Source: Streptomyces neyagawaensis
Lineage (GTDB): Bacteria > Actinomycetota > Actinomycetes > Streptomycetales > Streptomycetaceae
NCBI RefSeq assembly: GCF_023516595.1
Contig: NZ_JAMGBG010000057.1
Coordinates: 28,087 to 92,086, forward strand
Direction: 5' to 3'
Length of the DNA stretch: 64,000 bases
The position numbers and the translations under genes were made by a program. Shown here piece after piece: positions 7,849 through 16,612 of the stretch. The notes beneath the pieces are model-generated. The model saw only the letters and a list, made by a program, of their open reading frames with translations. It had not been told where the DNA came from and searched no databases. Each line of letters begins with the position of its first letter. The stretch's first letter is position 1.

Positions 7849-9027
7849 TCACCGGGAGGCGGCCACCCGGAACGTGATGCCCGCCGCGCGCAGACGTTCG
7901 ATCAGCGCGTCGCCCATCGCGACCGCCGTCGTGACCTGGCCCGCGGTGGGCGGAAGCTCGTCGAAGGCGAGGCAGAGCGCCGACTCGGCGAACATCTTCG
8001 CGGTCTCGCCGTAGCCGGGGTCACCGCCCGCGACCTCCGTGAAGACACGCCGGCCGCCACCCTCGCCCACGAACCGCACCGAGAACCAGCTCTTGGCCCG
8101 CGTCTCGGCGCTCGGCCCCTCACCCGGCTTGTGCAGGTTGCCCAACCAGCGCCGGGCGGGCGGCACTTGCGCGGCGGCGACGACCGCACCCACGAACGCG
8201 ACCCCGCCCACCGCGAACGGCAACGTCCTGACGGCCGCGTAGTGGCGGTAGCGGAAGTCCGGCCCGTACCGCTGCAGAGCCCGCGCCGAACGCTGCACCA
8301 CCTGCGCGTCGATGGTCGGCAGCGGCAGGGCCCACGCACCGACCTCCTTGGCGAAACGGGGCGCGCTCACCGGCGCGTACGCCCGCCGCCCCACCGTCCG
8401 CGGCTCGTGCCGCTTGCGGTCCCGCGCGGCGGCTGCCGTCTGCCGGGCCCGCGAGAAACCCGTCAGCGCGGAGTTGAACGTACCGCCCGAGAACATCCCC
8501 GACGCCCGCACGAAGCCGTCGACGGTGATCGGCACGTCCTCCGGGAGCTGTCGCACCGTGAAGTACGCCCCCAGGTCGTGCGGGATCGAGTCGAAGCCCG
8601 CCGCGTGCACGATCCGCGCGCCCGTCTCACGCGCGCGTGCGTCGTGCCGGACGAACATCAGGTCCACGAACTCGGGCTCACCGGTGAGATCCAGATAGTC
8701 GGTGCCCTCGTCGGCGCAGGCGGCCACCAGTTCCTCGCCGTACGTGATGTACGGGCCGACCGTCGTGGCCACCACCCGGGCCTGCCGGGCGAGTTCACGC
8801 AGGGACGCCGGATCGGACACGTCCGCCCGGAGCACACCGATCCCTTCACCGCCGGGGAGCCGCTCCCGCAGTGCCGCCAGCTTCTCGGCGCTGCGCCCGG
8901 CCAGTGCCCAGCGCAGCCCCTCGGGCGCGTGCTCGGCCAGATACTCCGCGGTGAGCTCGCCGACGAACCCCGTCGCCCCGAAGAGCACGATGTCGTACGC
9001 CCGATCCGCCCTGCTGTGCGTGCCCAT
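7849..9027 (-). CDS. Saccharopine dehydrogenase family protein (trans-acting enoyl reductase-like)
   Basis: A 392-residue NAD(P)-dependent protein. An N-terminal Rossmann motif, VLFGATGFVGELTAEYL, is followed by AGRS and a catalytic-domain region with GFDSIPHDLGAY, the signature of the saccharopine-dehydrogenase-like group that includes the mycobacterial trans-acting enoyl reductase of phthiocerol and phenolglycolipid synthesis. A hydrophobic stretch (VGGVAFVGAVVAAAQV) suggests membrane association. There is no polyketide lipid cluster beside it, so the substrate is open. True lysine-pathway saccharopine dehydrogenase is unlikely. Confidence 0.85.
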   Translation of the reverse strand: MGTHSRADRAYDIVLFGATGFVGELTAEYLAEHAPEGLRWALAGRSAEKLAALRERLPGGEGIGVLRADVSDPASLRELARQARVVATTVGPYITYGEELVAACADEGTDYLDLTGEPEFVDLMFVRHDARARETGARIVHAAGFDSIPHDLGAYFTVRQLPEDVPITVDGFVRASGMFSGGTFNSALTGFSRARQTAAAARDRKRHEPRTVGRRAYAPVSAPRFAKEVGAWALPLPTIDAQVVQRSARALQRYGPDFRYRHYAAVRTLPFAVGGVAFVGAVVAAAQVPPARRWLGNLHKPGEGPSAETRAKSWFSVRFVGEGGGRRVFTEVAGGDPGYGETAKMFAESALCLAFDELPPTAGQVTTAVAMGDALIERLRAAGITFRVAASR

Positions 9028-9119
9028 GCAACCCCTCAGCCCTCGCCCCCGCGCCGTTGTCGGTGGGTGAGGCTAGCGTGAGGGACGAGCAGCCGAACGC
9101 GCGGGATCCGGAGGTGGCC

Positions 9120-9500
9120 GTGGCCGTGCCCAGGAACGCCCTGAAAAAATGGGAGAAGGTACGCGAGTTCGCCCTCGGGATGCCCGGCGCCGCCGAGGAG
9201 TTCCCCTGGGGCGAGAGCGTCGCCAAGGTCAACACGAAGGTGTTCGTGTTCCTCGGTGTGGATGACGGCAGCCATCCGCTGGGTGTCACCGTGAAGCTCA
9301 AGGACGAGGAGACCCGCGCCCACGCCCTGACCTGTCCGGGGGCCGAGCCCGCCGGATACGGCCTCGGCAAGGCCGGCTGGGTGCGCGTCCCGCTGGAGGA
9401 GCCGGGTGCCCCGAGCGCGGAACTGCTCTGCGACTGGGTCGAGGAGAGCTACCGCGTGATCGCCCCGAAGCGCCTGATAGCGGAGCTGGAGACCCGCTGA
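9120..9500 (+). CDS. MmcQ/YjbR family protein
   Basis: A 126-residue protein of the MmcQ/YjbR (DUF419) fold, a small two-layer protein often described as DNA-binding although the role is poorly established. The N-terminal helix WEKVREFALGMPGAAEEFPWG and the later blocks KVFVFLG, GVTVKL, GYGLGKAGWVRV and SYRVIAPKRL are typical. GTG 9120 is chosen because GGAGG lies five bases upstream; a longer reading from 9057 has no such site. It is divergent from the neighbouring dehydrogenase-like gene, with starts less than 100 bp apart, so the two may share control. Confidence 0.82.
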   Translation: MAVPRNALKKWEKVREFALGMPGAAEEFPWGESVAKVNTKVFVFLGVDDGSHPLGVTVKLKDEETRAHALTCPGAEPAGYGLGKAGWVRVPLEEPGAPSAELLCDWVEESYRVIAPKRLIAELETR

Positions 9501-9599
9501 GCCTGGCCGACGCGCGCCGGGACATCCGGCACTACCTTGGGCACAATGGCTAAGCGTTCGCTCACCCGGGCCTTGTGCGCGGTGGAACACGTTCTTAGC

Positions 9600-9627
9600 A
9601 TCACTGGTGTTACATCATCGGTGTCAC
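9600..9627. promoter_or_regulatory. Tandem 14-bp repeat upstream of the acyl-CoA operon
   Basis: ATCACTGGTGTTAC (9600-9613) is followed directly by ATCATCGGTGTCAC (9614-9627), 11 of 14 identical. It ends 17 bp before the start of the first gene of the CoA-transferase-thiolase-FadB operon. This is a plausible operator for a regulator of acyl-CoA metabolism; no identity can be given. Confidence 0.4.
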
Positions 9628-9644
9628 AGAGCTGGGGGCTCTCG

Positions 9645-10841
9645 ATGGCAGTGGCGAAGACGCCCGGGCACGGCCCGCTCGCCGGTGTGCGCGTGGTCGA
9701 ACTCGCGGGCATCGGCCCCGGTCCGTTCGCCGCCATGCTCCTCGGCGACCTCGGCGCCGACGTGGTCCGCGTCGACCGGCCCGGCGGCGCCGGCCTTGCC
9801 GTCAACCCCCTGTACGACATCACCAACCGCAACAAGCGGTCCGTGATCGTCGACCTCAAGTCCCACGACGGCCCGGACACCGTCCTCGCCCTCGCCGAAC
9901 GGGCCGACATCCTCATCGAGGGCTACCGCCCCGGAGTCGCCGAGCGCCTCGGCGTCGGCCCCGAGAACTGCCACGCCCGCAACCCGGCCCTCGTCTACGG
10001 CCGGATGACCGGCTGGGGCCAGCAGGGCCCTCTCGCCCAGCGCGCCGGCCACGACATCGCCTACATCGCCCTGACCGGCACCCTCGGCATGATCGGCACC
10101 CCGGACACCCCGCCCGTCGCCCCCGCGAACCTCCTCGGCGACTACGCGGGCGGCTCGCTCTACCTCGTCGTCGGTGTCCTCGCCGCCCTGCACCACGCCC
10201 GCGCCACCGGCGCCGGCCAGGTCGTGGACGCGGCCATCGTCGACGGCACCGCGCACCTCTCCGCGATGATCCACGGCATGCTCGCCGCCGGCGGCTGGCA
10301 GGACCGCCGCGCCGCCAACCTCCTCGACGGCGGCTGCCCCTTCTACGGCACCTACGAGACCGCCGACGGCCGGTACATGGCCGTGGGCGCCCTGGAACAG
10401 CAGTTCTACGAGGAGTTCGTCGACCTCCTCGGCATCAAGGACCGGGCGCCGGCCCGCAAGGACGTCGCCGCCTGGGGCGCCCTGCGCGAGACGGTCGAGG
10501 CCCGCTTCAAGACCCGGTCGCGCGACGAGTGGACGGCCGTCTTCGAGGGCTCCGACGCCTGCGTGGCGCCCGTGCTGTCGCTGCGCGAGGCCCCGGACCA
10601 CCCGCATCTCGCGGCCCGCGGCACGTTCACCGACTTCGGCGGCATCACCCAGCCCGCCCCCGCACCCCGTTTCTCCGCGACCCACACCTCGGTCCGCGGC
10701 GGCCCCGCCCAGCCGGGCGCCGACACGACCGACGTCGCCCGCGACTGGGGCATACCCGGCCTCCTCGACGCCCGTTCCCCGGCCGCCGCCACGGACGTTC
10801 CCCCGAGGGAAGCCGTCCCGAACGGCGAGGCCGGCGTCTGA
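9645..10841 (+). CDS. CoA-transferase family III / alpha-methylacyl-CoA racemase-like enzyme
   Basis: A 398-residue CaiB/BaiF/Mcr-type enzyme. The N-terminal block GVRVVELAGIGPGPFAAMLL and DLGADVVRVDRPGG are family hallmarks. The catalytic aspartate sits in NLLGDYAGGSLYL, the position used by alpha-methylacyl-CoA racemase (Asp156 in the mycobacterial enzyme). ATG 9645 is used because GGGGG lies eight bases upstream; reading from 9537 would add 36 unconserved residues. It leads a three-gene operon with thiolase (61 bp downstream) and FadB. This fits racemisation of branched acyl-CoAs to the S-form before beta-oxidation. CoA transfer is the alternative. Confidence 0.9.
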   Translation: MAVAKTPGHGPLAGVRVVELAGIGPGPFAAMLLGDLGADVVRVDRPGGAGLAVNPLYDITNRNKRSVIVDLKSHDGPDTVLALAERADILIEGYRPGVAERLGVGPENCHARNPALVYGRMTGWGQQGPLAQRAGHDIAYIALTGTLGMIGTPDTPPVAPANLLGDYAGGSLYLVVGVLAALHHARATGAGQVVDAAIVDGTAHLSAMIHGMLAAGGWQDRRAANLLDGGCPFYGTYETADGRYMAVGALEQQFYEEFVDLLGIKDRAPARKDVAAWGALRETVEARFKTRSRDEWTAVFEGSDACVAPVLSLREAPDHPHLAARGTFTDFGGITQPAPAPRFSATHTSVRGGPAQPGADTTDVARDWGIPGLLDARSPAAATDVPPREAVPNGEAGV

Positions 10842-10901
10842 CGCCCGGCCACCGCGCCCCCGACCACCCGGCTCTCCACCGCCACCCGAAAGGCCAGACC
10901 C

Positions 10902-12116
10902 GTGAGCACCGAAGCGTACGTGTACGACGCGATCCGCACCCCGCGCGGACGCGGCAAGGCGAACGGCGCCCTGCACGGCACCAAGCCCATCGACCTCGTC
11001 GTCGGGCTGATCCACGAGGTCCGGCGCCGGCACCCCGGCCTCGACCCGGCCGCCGTCGACGACATCGTGCTCGGCGTGGTGGGCCCCGTCGGCGACCAGG
11101 GCTCCGACATCGCCCGTATCGCCGCGATCGCCGCCGGACTGCCCGACACGGTGGCCGGCGTCCAGGAGAACCGCTTCTGTGCCTCCGGTCTGGAGGCCGT
11201 CAACATGGCCGCCGCCAAGGTCCGTTCCGGCTGGGAGGACCTGGTGCTCGCCGGCGGTGTCGAGTCGATGTCGCGGGTGCCGATGGCCTCGGACGGCGGC
11301 GCCTGGTTCAACGACCCGATGACCAACCTGGCCGTCAACTTCGTGCCGCAGGGCATCGGCGCCGACCTCATCGCCACCATCGAGGGCTTCTCCCGCCGGG
11401 ACGTCGACGAGTACGCCGCCCTGTCCCAGGAGCGGGCCGCCGCGGCCTGGAAGGACGGCCGGTTCGACGCCTCCGTCGTCCCCGTCAAGGACCGCGCGGG
11501 CCTCGTCGTCCTCGACCACGACGAGCATCTGCGGCCGGGCACCACCGCCGACTCGCTCGCCAAGCTGAAGCCGTCGTTCGCCGACATCGGCGAGCTGGGC
11601 GGCTTCGACGCGGTGGCCCTGCAGAAGTACCACTGGGTCGAGGAGATCGACCACGTCCACCACGCGGGCAACTCCTCCGGCATCGTCGACGGCGCGGCGC
11701 TCGTCGCCATCGGCTCCCGCGAGATCGGCGACCGCTACGGCCTGCGCCCGCGCGCGCGGATCGTCTCCGCCGCCGTCTCCGGCTCCGAGCCCACCATCAT
11801 GCTCACCGGGCCCGCGCCCGCCACCCGCAAGGCCCTCGCCCGGGCCGGACTGACCATCGACGACATCGACCTCGTCGAGATCAACGAGGCGTTCGCCGCC
11901 GTCGTCCTGCGCTTCGTCAGGGACATGGGCATCTCCCTGGACAAGGTCAACGTCAACGGCGGCGCCATCGCCCTCGGCCACCCGCTGGGCGCCACCGGCG
12001 CGATGATCCTCGGCACCCTCGTCGACGAGCTGGAGCGCCAGGACAAGCGGTACGGGCTGGCCACGCTGTGCGTGGGCGGCGGCATGGGCATCGCGACGAT
12101 CGTCGAGCGCGTCTGA
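10902..12116 (+). CDS. fadA: Acetyl-CoA C-acyltransferase (thiolase, FadA type)
   Basis: A 404-residue thiolase that cleaves 3-ketoacyl-CoA with CoA in the last step of beta-oxidation. The nucleophilic cysteine is in ENRFCASGLEAV, the histidine in NGGAIALGHPLGATGA and the second cysteine in LCVGGGMG. GTG 10902 follows AAAGG at a normal distance. The partner FadB-like gene starts 40 bp downstream, so the two probably form one trifunctional module. Confidence 0.94.
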   Translation: MSTEAYVYDAIRTPRGRGKANGALHGTKPIDLVVGLIHEVRRRHPGLDPAAVDDIVLGVVGPVGDQGSDIARIAAIAAGLPDTVAGVQENRFCASGLEAVNMAAAKVRSGWEDLVLAGGVESMSRVPMASDGGAWFNDPMTNLAVNFVPQGIGADLIATIEGFSRRDVDEYAALSQERAAAAWKDGRFDASVVPVKDRAGLVVLDHDEHLRPGTTADSLAKLKPSFADIGELGGFDAVALQKYHWVEEIDHVHHAGNSSGIVDGAALVAIGSREIGDRYGLRPRARIVSAAVSGSEPTIMLTGPAPATRKALARAGLTIDDIDLVEINEAFAAVVLRFVRDMGISLDKVNVNGGAIALGHPLGATGAMILGTLVDELERQDKRYGLATLCVGGGMGIATIVERV

Positions 12117-12156
12117 CACCCGGCGGAACCACAAGACTTCTACGGAGAGCCCCCTC

Positions 12157-14331
12157 ATGACCGAGAGCACCACCATCCGCTGGGAACAGGACCGCTCGGG
12201 CCTGGTCACCCTCGTCCTCGACGACCCCCACCAGTCCGCGAACACCATGAACCAGGCGTTCCGCGACTCCCTCGCCGTGATCACCGACCGCCTGGAGGCC
12301 GAGAAGGACTCCATCCGCGGCGTCATCATCACCTCCGCCAAGAAGACCTTCTTCGCCGGCGGTGATCTGCGCGACCTCATCCGGGTCACCCCCGACACCG
12401 CGCAGCAGCTGTTCGACGGTGGCCTGGAGATCAAGCGCCATCTGCGCCGCATCGAGACCCTCGGCAAGCCCGTCGTCGCCGCGATCAACGGCGCCGCCCT
12501 CGGCGGCGGCTTCGAGCTGGCCCTCGCCTGCCACCACCGCGTCGCCCTCGACGCCCCCGGCTCCAAGATCGGCTGCCCCGAGGTCACCCTCGGCCTGCTC
12601 CCCGGAGGCGGCGGCGTCGTCCGCACGGTACGGCTCCTCGGCATCGCCGACGCGCTGCTGAAGGTCCTGCTCCAGGGCACCCAGTACAGCCCGCGGCGCG
12701 CCCTCGACAATGGCCTCGTCCACGAGGTGGCCGCCACCCACGACGAGCTGATGGCCAAGGCCCGCGCCTTCATCGACGCCAACCCCGAGTCCCAGCAGCC
12801 CTGGGACAAGCCGGGCTACCGCATCCCCGGGGGCACGCCCTCGAACCCCAAGTTCGCGGCGAACCTGCCCGCCTTCCCCGCCACCCTGCGCAAGCAGACG
12901 GCCGGTGCCCCCTACCCGGCCCCGCGGAACATCCTCGCCGCCGCCGTCGAGGGCGCCCAGGTCGACTTCGAGACGGCCCAGGTCATCGAGGCCCGCTACT
13001 TCGTGGAGCTGGCCGCCGGCCAGACCTCGAAGAACATGATCCAGGCGTTCTTCTTCGACCTCCAGGCCGTCAACTCCGGCGCCAACCGCCCCAAGGGCGT
13101 CGAACCCCGCCAGGTCCGCAAGGTCGCCGTCCTCGGCGCCGGGATGATGGGCGCCGGCATCGCCTACTCCTGCGCCCGCGCCGGCATCGACGTCGTCCTG
13201 AAGGACGTGTCCGCGGAGGCCGCCGCGAAGGGCAAGGGCTACTCGGAGAAGCTCTGCGCGAAGGCCGTCGCCAAGGGCCGTACGACGCAGGAGAAGGCCG
13301 ACGCCCTGCTCGCCCGGATCACCCCCACCGCCGACCCGGCCGACCTGGCCGGCTGCGACGCGGTCATCGAGGCCGTCTTCGAGGACACCGCCCTCAAGCA
13401 CAAGGTGTTCCAGGAGATCGAGAGCGTCGTCGCCCCCGACGCGCTGCTCTGCTCCAACACCTCCACCCTCCCCATCACCACCCTCGCCGAAGGTGTGGAG
13501 CGCCAGTCCGACTTCATCGGCCTGCACTTCTTCTCACCCGTCGACAAGATGCCGCTCGTCGAGATCATCAAGGGCGAGCGGACCGGCGACGAGGCCCTCG
13601 CCCGCGCCTTCGACCTGGTCCGGCAGATCAAGAAGACCCCGATCGTCGTCAACGACTCCCGTGGCTTCTTCACCTCCCGTGTCATCGGCCACTTCATCAA
13701 CGAGGGCGTCGCCATGGTCGGCGAGGGCATCGAGCCCGCGTCGGTCGAGCAGGCGGCGGCCCAGGCGGGCTACCCCGCGAAGGTCCTGTCCCTGATGGAC
13801 GAGCTGACCCTGACCCTGCCCCGCAAGATCCGCACGGAGACCCGGCGGGCCGTGGAGGAGGCGGGCGGCACGTGGGAGGAGCACCCCGCCGAGGCGGTCA
13901 TCGACCGCATGGTCGACGAGTTCGGCCGCACCGGGCGCAGCGGCGGCGTCGGCTTCTACGACTACGGTCCCGACGGCCGCCGCACCAGGCTCTGGCCGGG
14001 CCTGCGCGAGCACTTCACCCGCCCCGACCACCGGATCCCCTTCGAGGACATGCAGGAACGCATGCTGTTCTCCGAGGCCCTGGACACCGTCCGCCTCCTG
14101 GAGGAGGGCGTCCTCACGTCCGTCGCCGACGCCAACATCGGCTCGATCTTCGGCATCGGTTTCCCCGGCTGGACGGGTGGCGTCCTCCAGTACATCAACG
14201 GCTACGAGGGCGGCCTGCCGGGCTTCGTGGCCCGGGCGAGGGAACTGGCCGACCGCTACGGCGCGCGCTTCACGCCGCCGGCGCTGCTGGTGGAGAAGGC
14301 GGAGCGGGGGGAGAGGTTCACCGACGCGTGA
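12157..14331 (+). CDS. fadB: FadB-type multifunctional enzyme (enoyl-CoA hydratase / 3-hydroxyacyl-CoA dehydrogenase)
   Basis: A 724-residue fusion. Residues about 1-200 are a crotonase domain with the oxyanion-hole region FFAGGDLRDL and the block AAINGAALGGGFELALACHHR. Residues about 320-500 are the NAD-binding domain with VAVLGAGMMGAGIAY and CSNTSTLPIT. The 3-hydroxyacyl-CoA dehydrogenase catalytic His lies in GLHFFSPVDKMPLVEII. The C-terminal helical domains follow. It performs the hydration and oxidation steps of fatty-acid beta-oxidation in the cytoplasm. GGAG lies before the ATG, 40 bp after the thiolase stop. Confidence 0.95.
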   Translation: MTESTTIRWEQDRSGLVTLVLDDPHQSANTMNQAFRDSLAVITDRLEAEKDSIRGVIITSAKKTFFAGGDLRDLIRVTPDTAQQLFDGGLEIKRHLRRIETLGKPVVAAINGAALGGGFELALACHHRVALDAPGSKIGCPEVTLGLLPGGGGVVRTVRLLGIADALLKVLLQGTQYSPRRALDNGLVHEVAATHDELMAKARAFIDANPESQQPWDKPGYRIPGGTPSNPKFAANLPAFPATLRKQTAGAPYPAPRNILAAAVEGAQVDFETAQVIEARYFVELAAGQTSKNMIQAFFFDLQAVNSGANRPKGVEPRQVRKVAVLGAGMMGAGIAYSCARAGIDVVLKDVSAEAAAKGKGYSEKLCAKAVAKGRTTQEKADALLARITPTADPADLAGCDAVIEAVFEDTALKHKVFQEIESVVAPDALLCSNTSTLPITTLAEGVERQSDFIGLHFFSPVDKMPLVEIIKGERTGDEALARAFDLVRQIKKTPIVVNDSRGFFTSRVIGHFINEGVAMVGEGIEPASVEQAAAQAGYPAKVLSLMDELTLTLPRKIRTETRRAVEEAGGTWEEHPAEAVIDRMVDEFGRTGRSGGVGFYDYGPDGRRTRLWPGLREHFTRPDHRIPFEDMQERMLFSEALDTVRLLEEGVLTSVADANIGSIFGIGFPGWTGGVLQYINGYEGGLPGFVARARELADRYGARFTPPALLVEKAERGERFTDA

Positions 14332-14364
14332 CGGTTCGGGGGCGGGGGTGCGTTGGCGGCCGCG

Positions 14365-14520
14365 GGTTCGTTGTGGCTGGTCGCGCAGTTCCCCGCGCCC
14401 CTGAAAAGCGACCGGGGCTGCGCCCCGTGCTCTTCAAGGGGGAGGGCGGGCCGCAGGCCCGTCCCTCCAGGGGCGCGGGGCTCTGACATCTGCGGCTCCG
14501 CCGCGTGGGCGCGAACAACC
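14365..14520. repeat. Streptomyces-type intergenic repeat with nested hairpins
   Basis: The 13-bp arms CCCCGCGCCCCTG (14391-14403) and CAGGGGCGCGGGG (14468-14480) are perfect inverted repeats. Between them sit two smaller hairpins: GGGGC-TGC-GCCCC, and GGAGGGCGGGCC with GGCCCGTCCCTCC. The flanking phrase GGCTGGTCGCGCAGTT is one I recognise as recurring between genes in many Streptomyces genomes, so this is probably a dispersed repeat that may also stop transcription. It lies between the convergent fadB and merR-type genes and contains no ORF. Confidence 0.7.
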
Positions 14521-14558
14521 CCCACTCACCCGCGGACGAACGACACGGCCCCCACCCC

Positions 14559-15284
14559 TCACCCCTCCTTCAGCCACTCCCGCAGCTCGTCCCTCAGTGA
14601 GCGCTGGAACGTCGTCAGCAGGGCCTGGACGACCAAGGGCTGCATGTGGGCCGAGAGGGACTTCACCGCCTGCGGGTCCCGCTCGGCCACCGCGTCGCGG
14701 AAGAGACCGGACAGCTCGTGGGCGGCCGCCCGGGCGTGCTCGATCAGGACGTTCCGCGCGGCGAGGATCGACTCCTGGGACAGGGGCACATCGAGGAGTT
14801 CCACCCCCAGCCGCAGCAGACCGGGGTCCACCCGGAACCCGTCGCCGTCCCGTTCGACCAGGCCCATCGCCGTGAGCCGCTCCACGTCGTCCTCGTCGAG
14901 GGGCCGCCCGGCCCGCGGCTCCAGCTCCTCCCGTGTCACCGTCTCCACCGCGTCCGGCGCCCAGGAGGCCACGACGGCCCGTTGCAGGGCGAGATCGCGC
15001 GGCGACAGATCAGGCGGCAGCTGCCGCAGATACCGTTCGATGGCGGCCAGGGTCATGCCCTGCCGCTGGAGTTCCTCGATCAGCGCGAGCCGGGCGAGAT
15101 GGCCGCGCCCGTACCGGCCGACCCGACGCGGACCGATCACCGGCGGCGGCAGCAGCCCCTTGGTGCTGTAGAAGCGGACCGTGCGCACCGTCACCCCGGC
15201 CCGCGCGGCCAGCTCGTCCACGGTCAGGACCCCCTCCTCGGTGTCCTCGGCCGTGTCGGCGCCTTCCCCGGTCTCGGTCGTCAT
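14559..15284 (-). CDS. MerR family transcriptional regulator
   Basis: A 241-residue regulator. The N-terminal winged-helix (LTVDELAARAGVTVRTVRFYSTKGLLPPP, then a GRYGRGHLARL wing) is a standard MerR DNA-binding domain, followed by the dimerisation helix RLALIEELQRQGMTLAAI. The long C-terminal half lacks metal-binding cysteines, so an organic ligand or no ligand is likelier than a metal. It is divergent from the macro-domain gene, with 88 bp between starts, and may control that gene and itself. The opposing direction makes control of the beta-oxidation operon less obvious. Confidence 0.9.
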   Translation of the reverse strand: MTTETGEGADTAEDTEEGVLTVDELAARAGVTVRTVRFYSTKGLLPPPVIGPRRVGRYGRGHLARLALIEELQRQGMTLAAIERYLRQLPPDLSPRDLALQRAVVASWAPDAVETVTREELEPRAGRPLDEDDVERLTAMGLVERDGDGFRVDPGLLRLGVELLDVPLSQESILAARNVLIEHARAAAHELSGLFRDAVAERDPQAVKSLSAHMQPLVVQALLTTFQRSLRDELREWLKEG

Positions 15285-15372
15285 GTTCAGCAGTATCGCT
15301 GTCCCACCAGTGCTGTGAAAGCTTCAACAGGTGCTCCGGGGGATTGTCAGTGGGTGCCTCTACGGTGGGGCC

Positions 15373-15852
15373 ATGTCGGGGATCACATACGTCAGGGGGG
15401 ACGCCACCGTGCCCCTGGGCAAGGGCGTCAAGGTCATCGCCCACGTCAGCAATGACCTCGGCGGCTGGGGCAAGGGCTTCGTCCTCGCCGTGTCCCGCCG
15501 CTGGCCGGAACCGGAGGCGGCCTACCGCGCCTGGCACCGTGACCGCGCGCACAACGACTTCGGGCTCGGCGCGGCCCAGTTCGTCCAGGTCGGGCCGTAC
15601 ACCTGGGTGGCCAACCTGATCGGCCAGCGCGGCATCCGTACGGGCAGCAAGGGCGTCCCCGTCCGCTACGAGGCCATCGACAAGGCCCTGGCTCTGCTCG
15701 CCGACAAGGCCCTGGAGCTCGAAGCCTCCGTCCACATGCCGCGCATCGGCTGTGGTCTCGCCGGCGGCACATGGTCGCGGGTGGAGCCCCTGATCAGCGA
15801 GCGGCTCGTGCGGCGGGGGATAGCGGTGACGGTGTACGACCACGGGGACTGA
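15373..15852 (+). CDS. Macro domain protein (ADP-ribose-binding or hydrolysing)
   Basis: A 159-residue stand-alone macro domain. It begins SGITYVRGDATVPL, has the substrate loop HVSNDLGGWGKGFVLA and the second loop MPRIGCGLAGGTW. This group binds ADP-ribose and may remove ADP-ribose or O-acetyl-ADP-ribose. The group with HxxND-x-GGWGKGF differs from the classical AppR-1'-phosphatase NAAN loop. ATG 15373 is the internal methionine that starts the conserved domain; an upstream start at 15331 adds 14 unlikely residues. Confidence 0.9.
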   Translation: MSGITYVRGDATVPLGKGVKVIAHVSNDLGGWGKGFVLAVSRRWPEPEAAYRAWHRDRAHNDFGLGAAQFVQVGPYTWVANLIGQRGIRTGSKGVPVRYEAIDKALALLADKALELEASVHMPRIGCGLAGGTWSRVEPLISERLVRRGIAVTVYDHGD

Positions 15853-15969
15853 CGGCCCGGCGGCGTGCCGGGCCGAGCGGCGGCCGTTGGGGTGAACCGT
15901 CGTCGATTATCGGTCAACTCTGGCGCAGACGTGCGACGCGTCGCGCGTGTGAACGGGTAAGCCACCGGT

Positions 15970-16446
15970 ATGAACCTTCTTCCGGTGGACATCGGTCCGT
16001 TGAACCCCCCGGTCGCGGAACTCGTCGTCGCGGCGGTGCTGTTCGCGCTGGTGTTCCTCTTCTTCGTCCGGCTGGCGCCCCGGGTGCAGCACGTGCTGGC
16101 GGAGCGGGAAGCGGTCACCGACGGGGCGGAGGCGCGGGCCGAGGCGGTACGGCGGGAGGCGGAGATCAAGCGGGCGGAGGCGGCCGCGACCCTGGCCGAG
16201 GCCCGCCACGAGGCCGCCCGTATCCGCCAGCGGGCCTTCGCGGAGGGTACGACGCTGGTCGCGGAGGCCCGTGAGGAGGCCCGGCGCGAGTACGCGGCGA
16301 TCGTCACCCGGGGCCAGGCCCGCATCGCCTCCGACCGGGTCAGCGCCGAGGCCGAACTCCGCGTCCACGTATCGGAACTGGCCTCGAACCTGGCGAGCAG
16401 GATCCTCGGCGAACAGATCGACGCGAAGGCGGAACCACGTCTGTGA
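15970..16446 (+). CDS. Orphan ATP synthase subunit b-like protein
   Basis: A 158-residue protein with the layout of F0 subunit b. A short N-terminus is followed by one transmembrane helix (VAELVVAAVLFALVFLFFV) and a long Ala/Glu/Arg-rich helix (about residues 45-130) typical of the peripheral stalk coiled coil, ending in SNLASRILGEQ, which recalls the C-terminal b/delta contact. No other atp genes are near. The complete atp operon of Streptomyces lies elsewhere. It is either a stalk paralogue or a membrane-anchored coiled-coil protein with another role. Confidence 0.8.
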   Translation: MNLLPVDIGPLNPPVAELVVAAVLFALVFLFFVRLAPRVQHVLAEREAVTDGAEARAEAVRREAEIKRAEAAATLAEARHEAARIRQRAFAEGTTLVAEAREEARREYAAIVTRGQARIASDRVSAEAELRVHVSELASNLASRILGEQIDAKAEPRL

Positions 16447-16612
16447 CCGCCGAACCATGCGCGTGACCAAGGAAACGCGCCGTCATACCCTTCGCCCGCC
16501 GACATGAGTTACTTCCCCTGACGCTCCTTTCCGGCCAACACCGGGACCGATCTCCCGCGCGCACCAATGGGCCCTCTTTTGAACGGGAGTTGACAGCAGT
16601 ACCGTCCGGCGC

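Noticed and set aside
9624..12809. Long open frame on the minus strand opposite the CoA-transferase, thiolase and FadB genes
   Set aside because: The plus-strand genes have catalytic motifs and normal lengths; the antisense translation is repetitive Gly/Ala/Arg with no domain.
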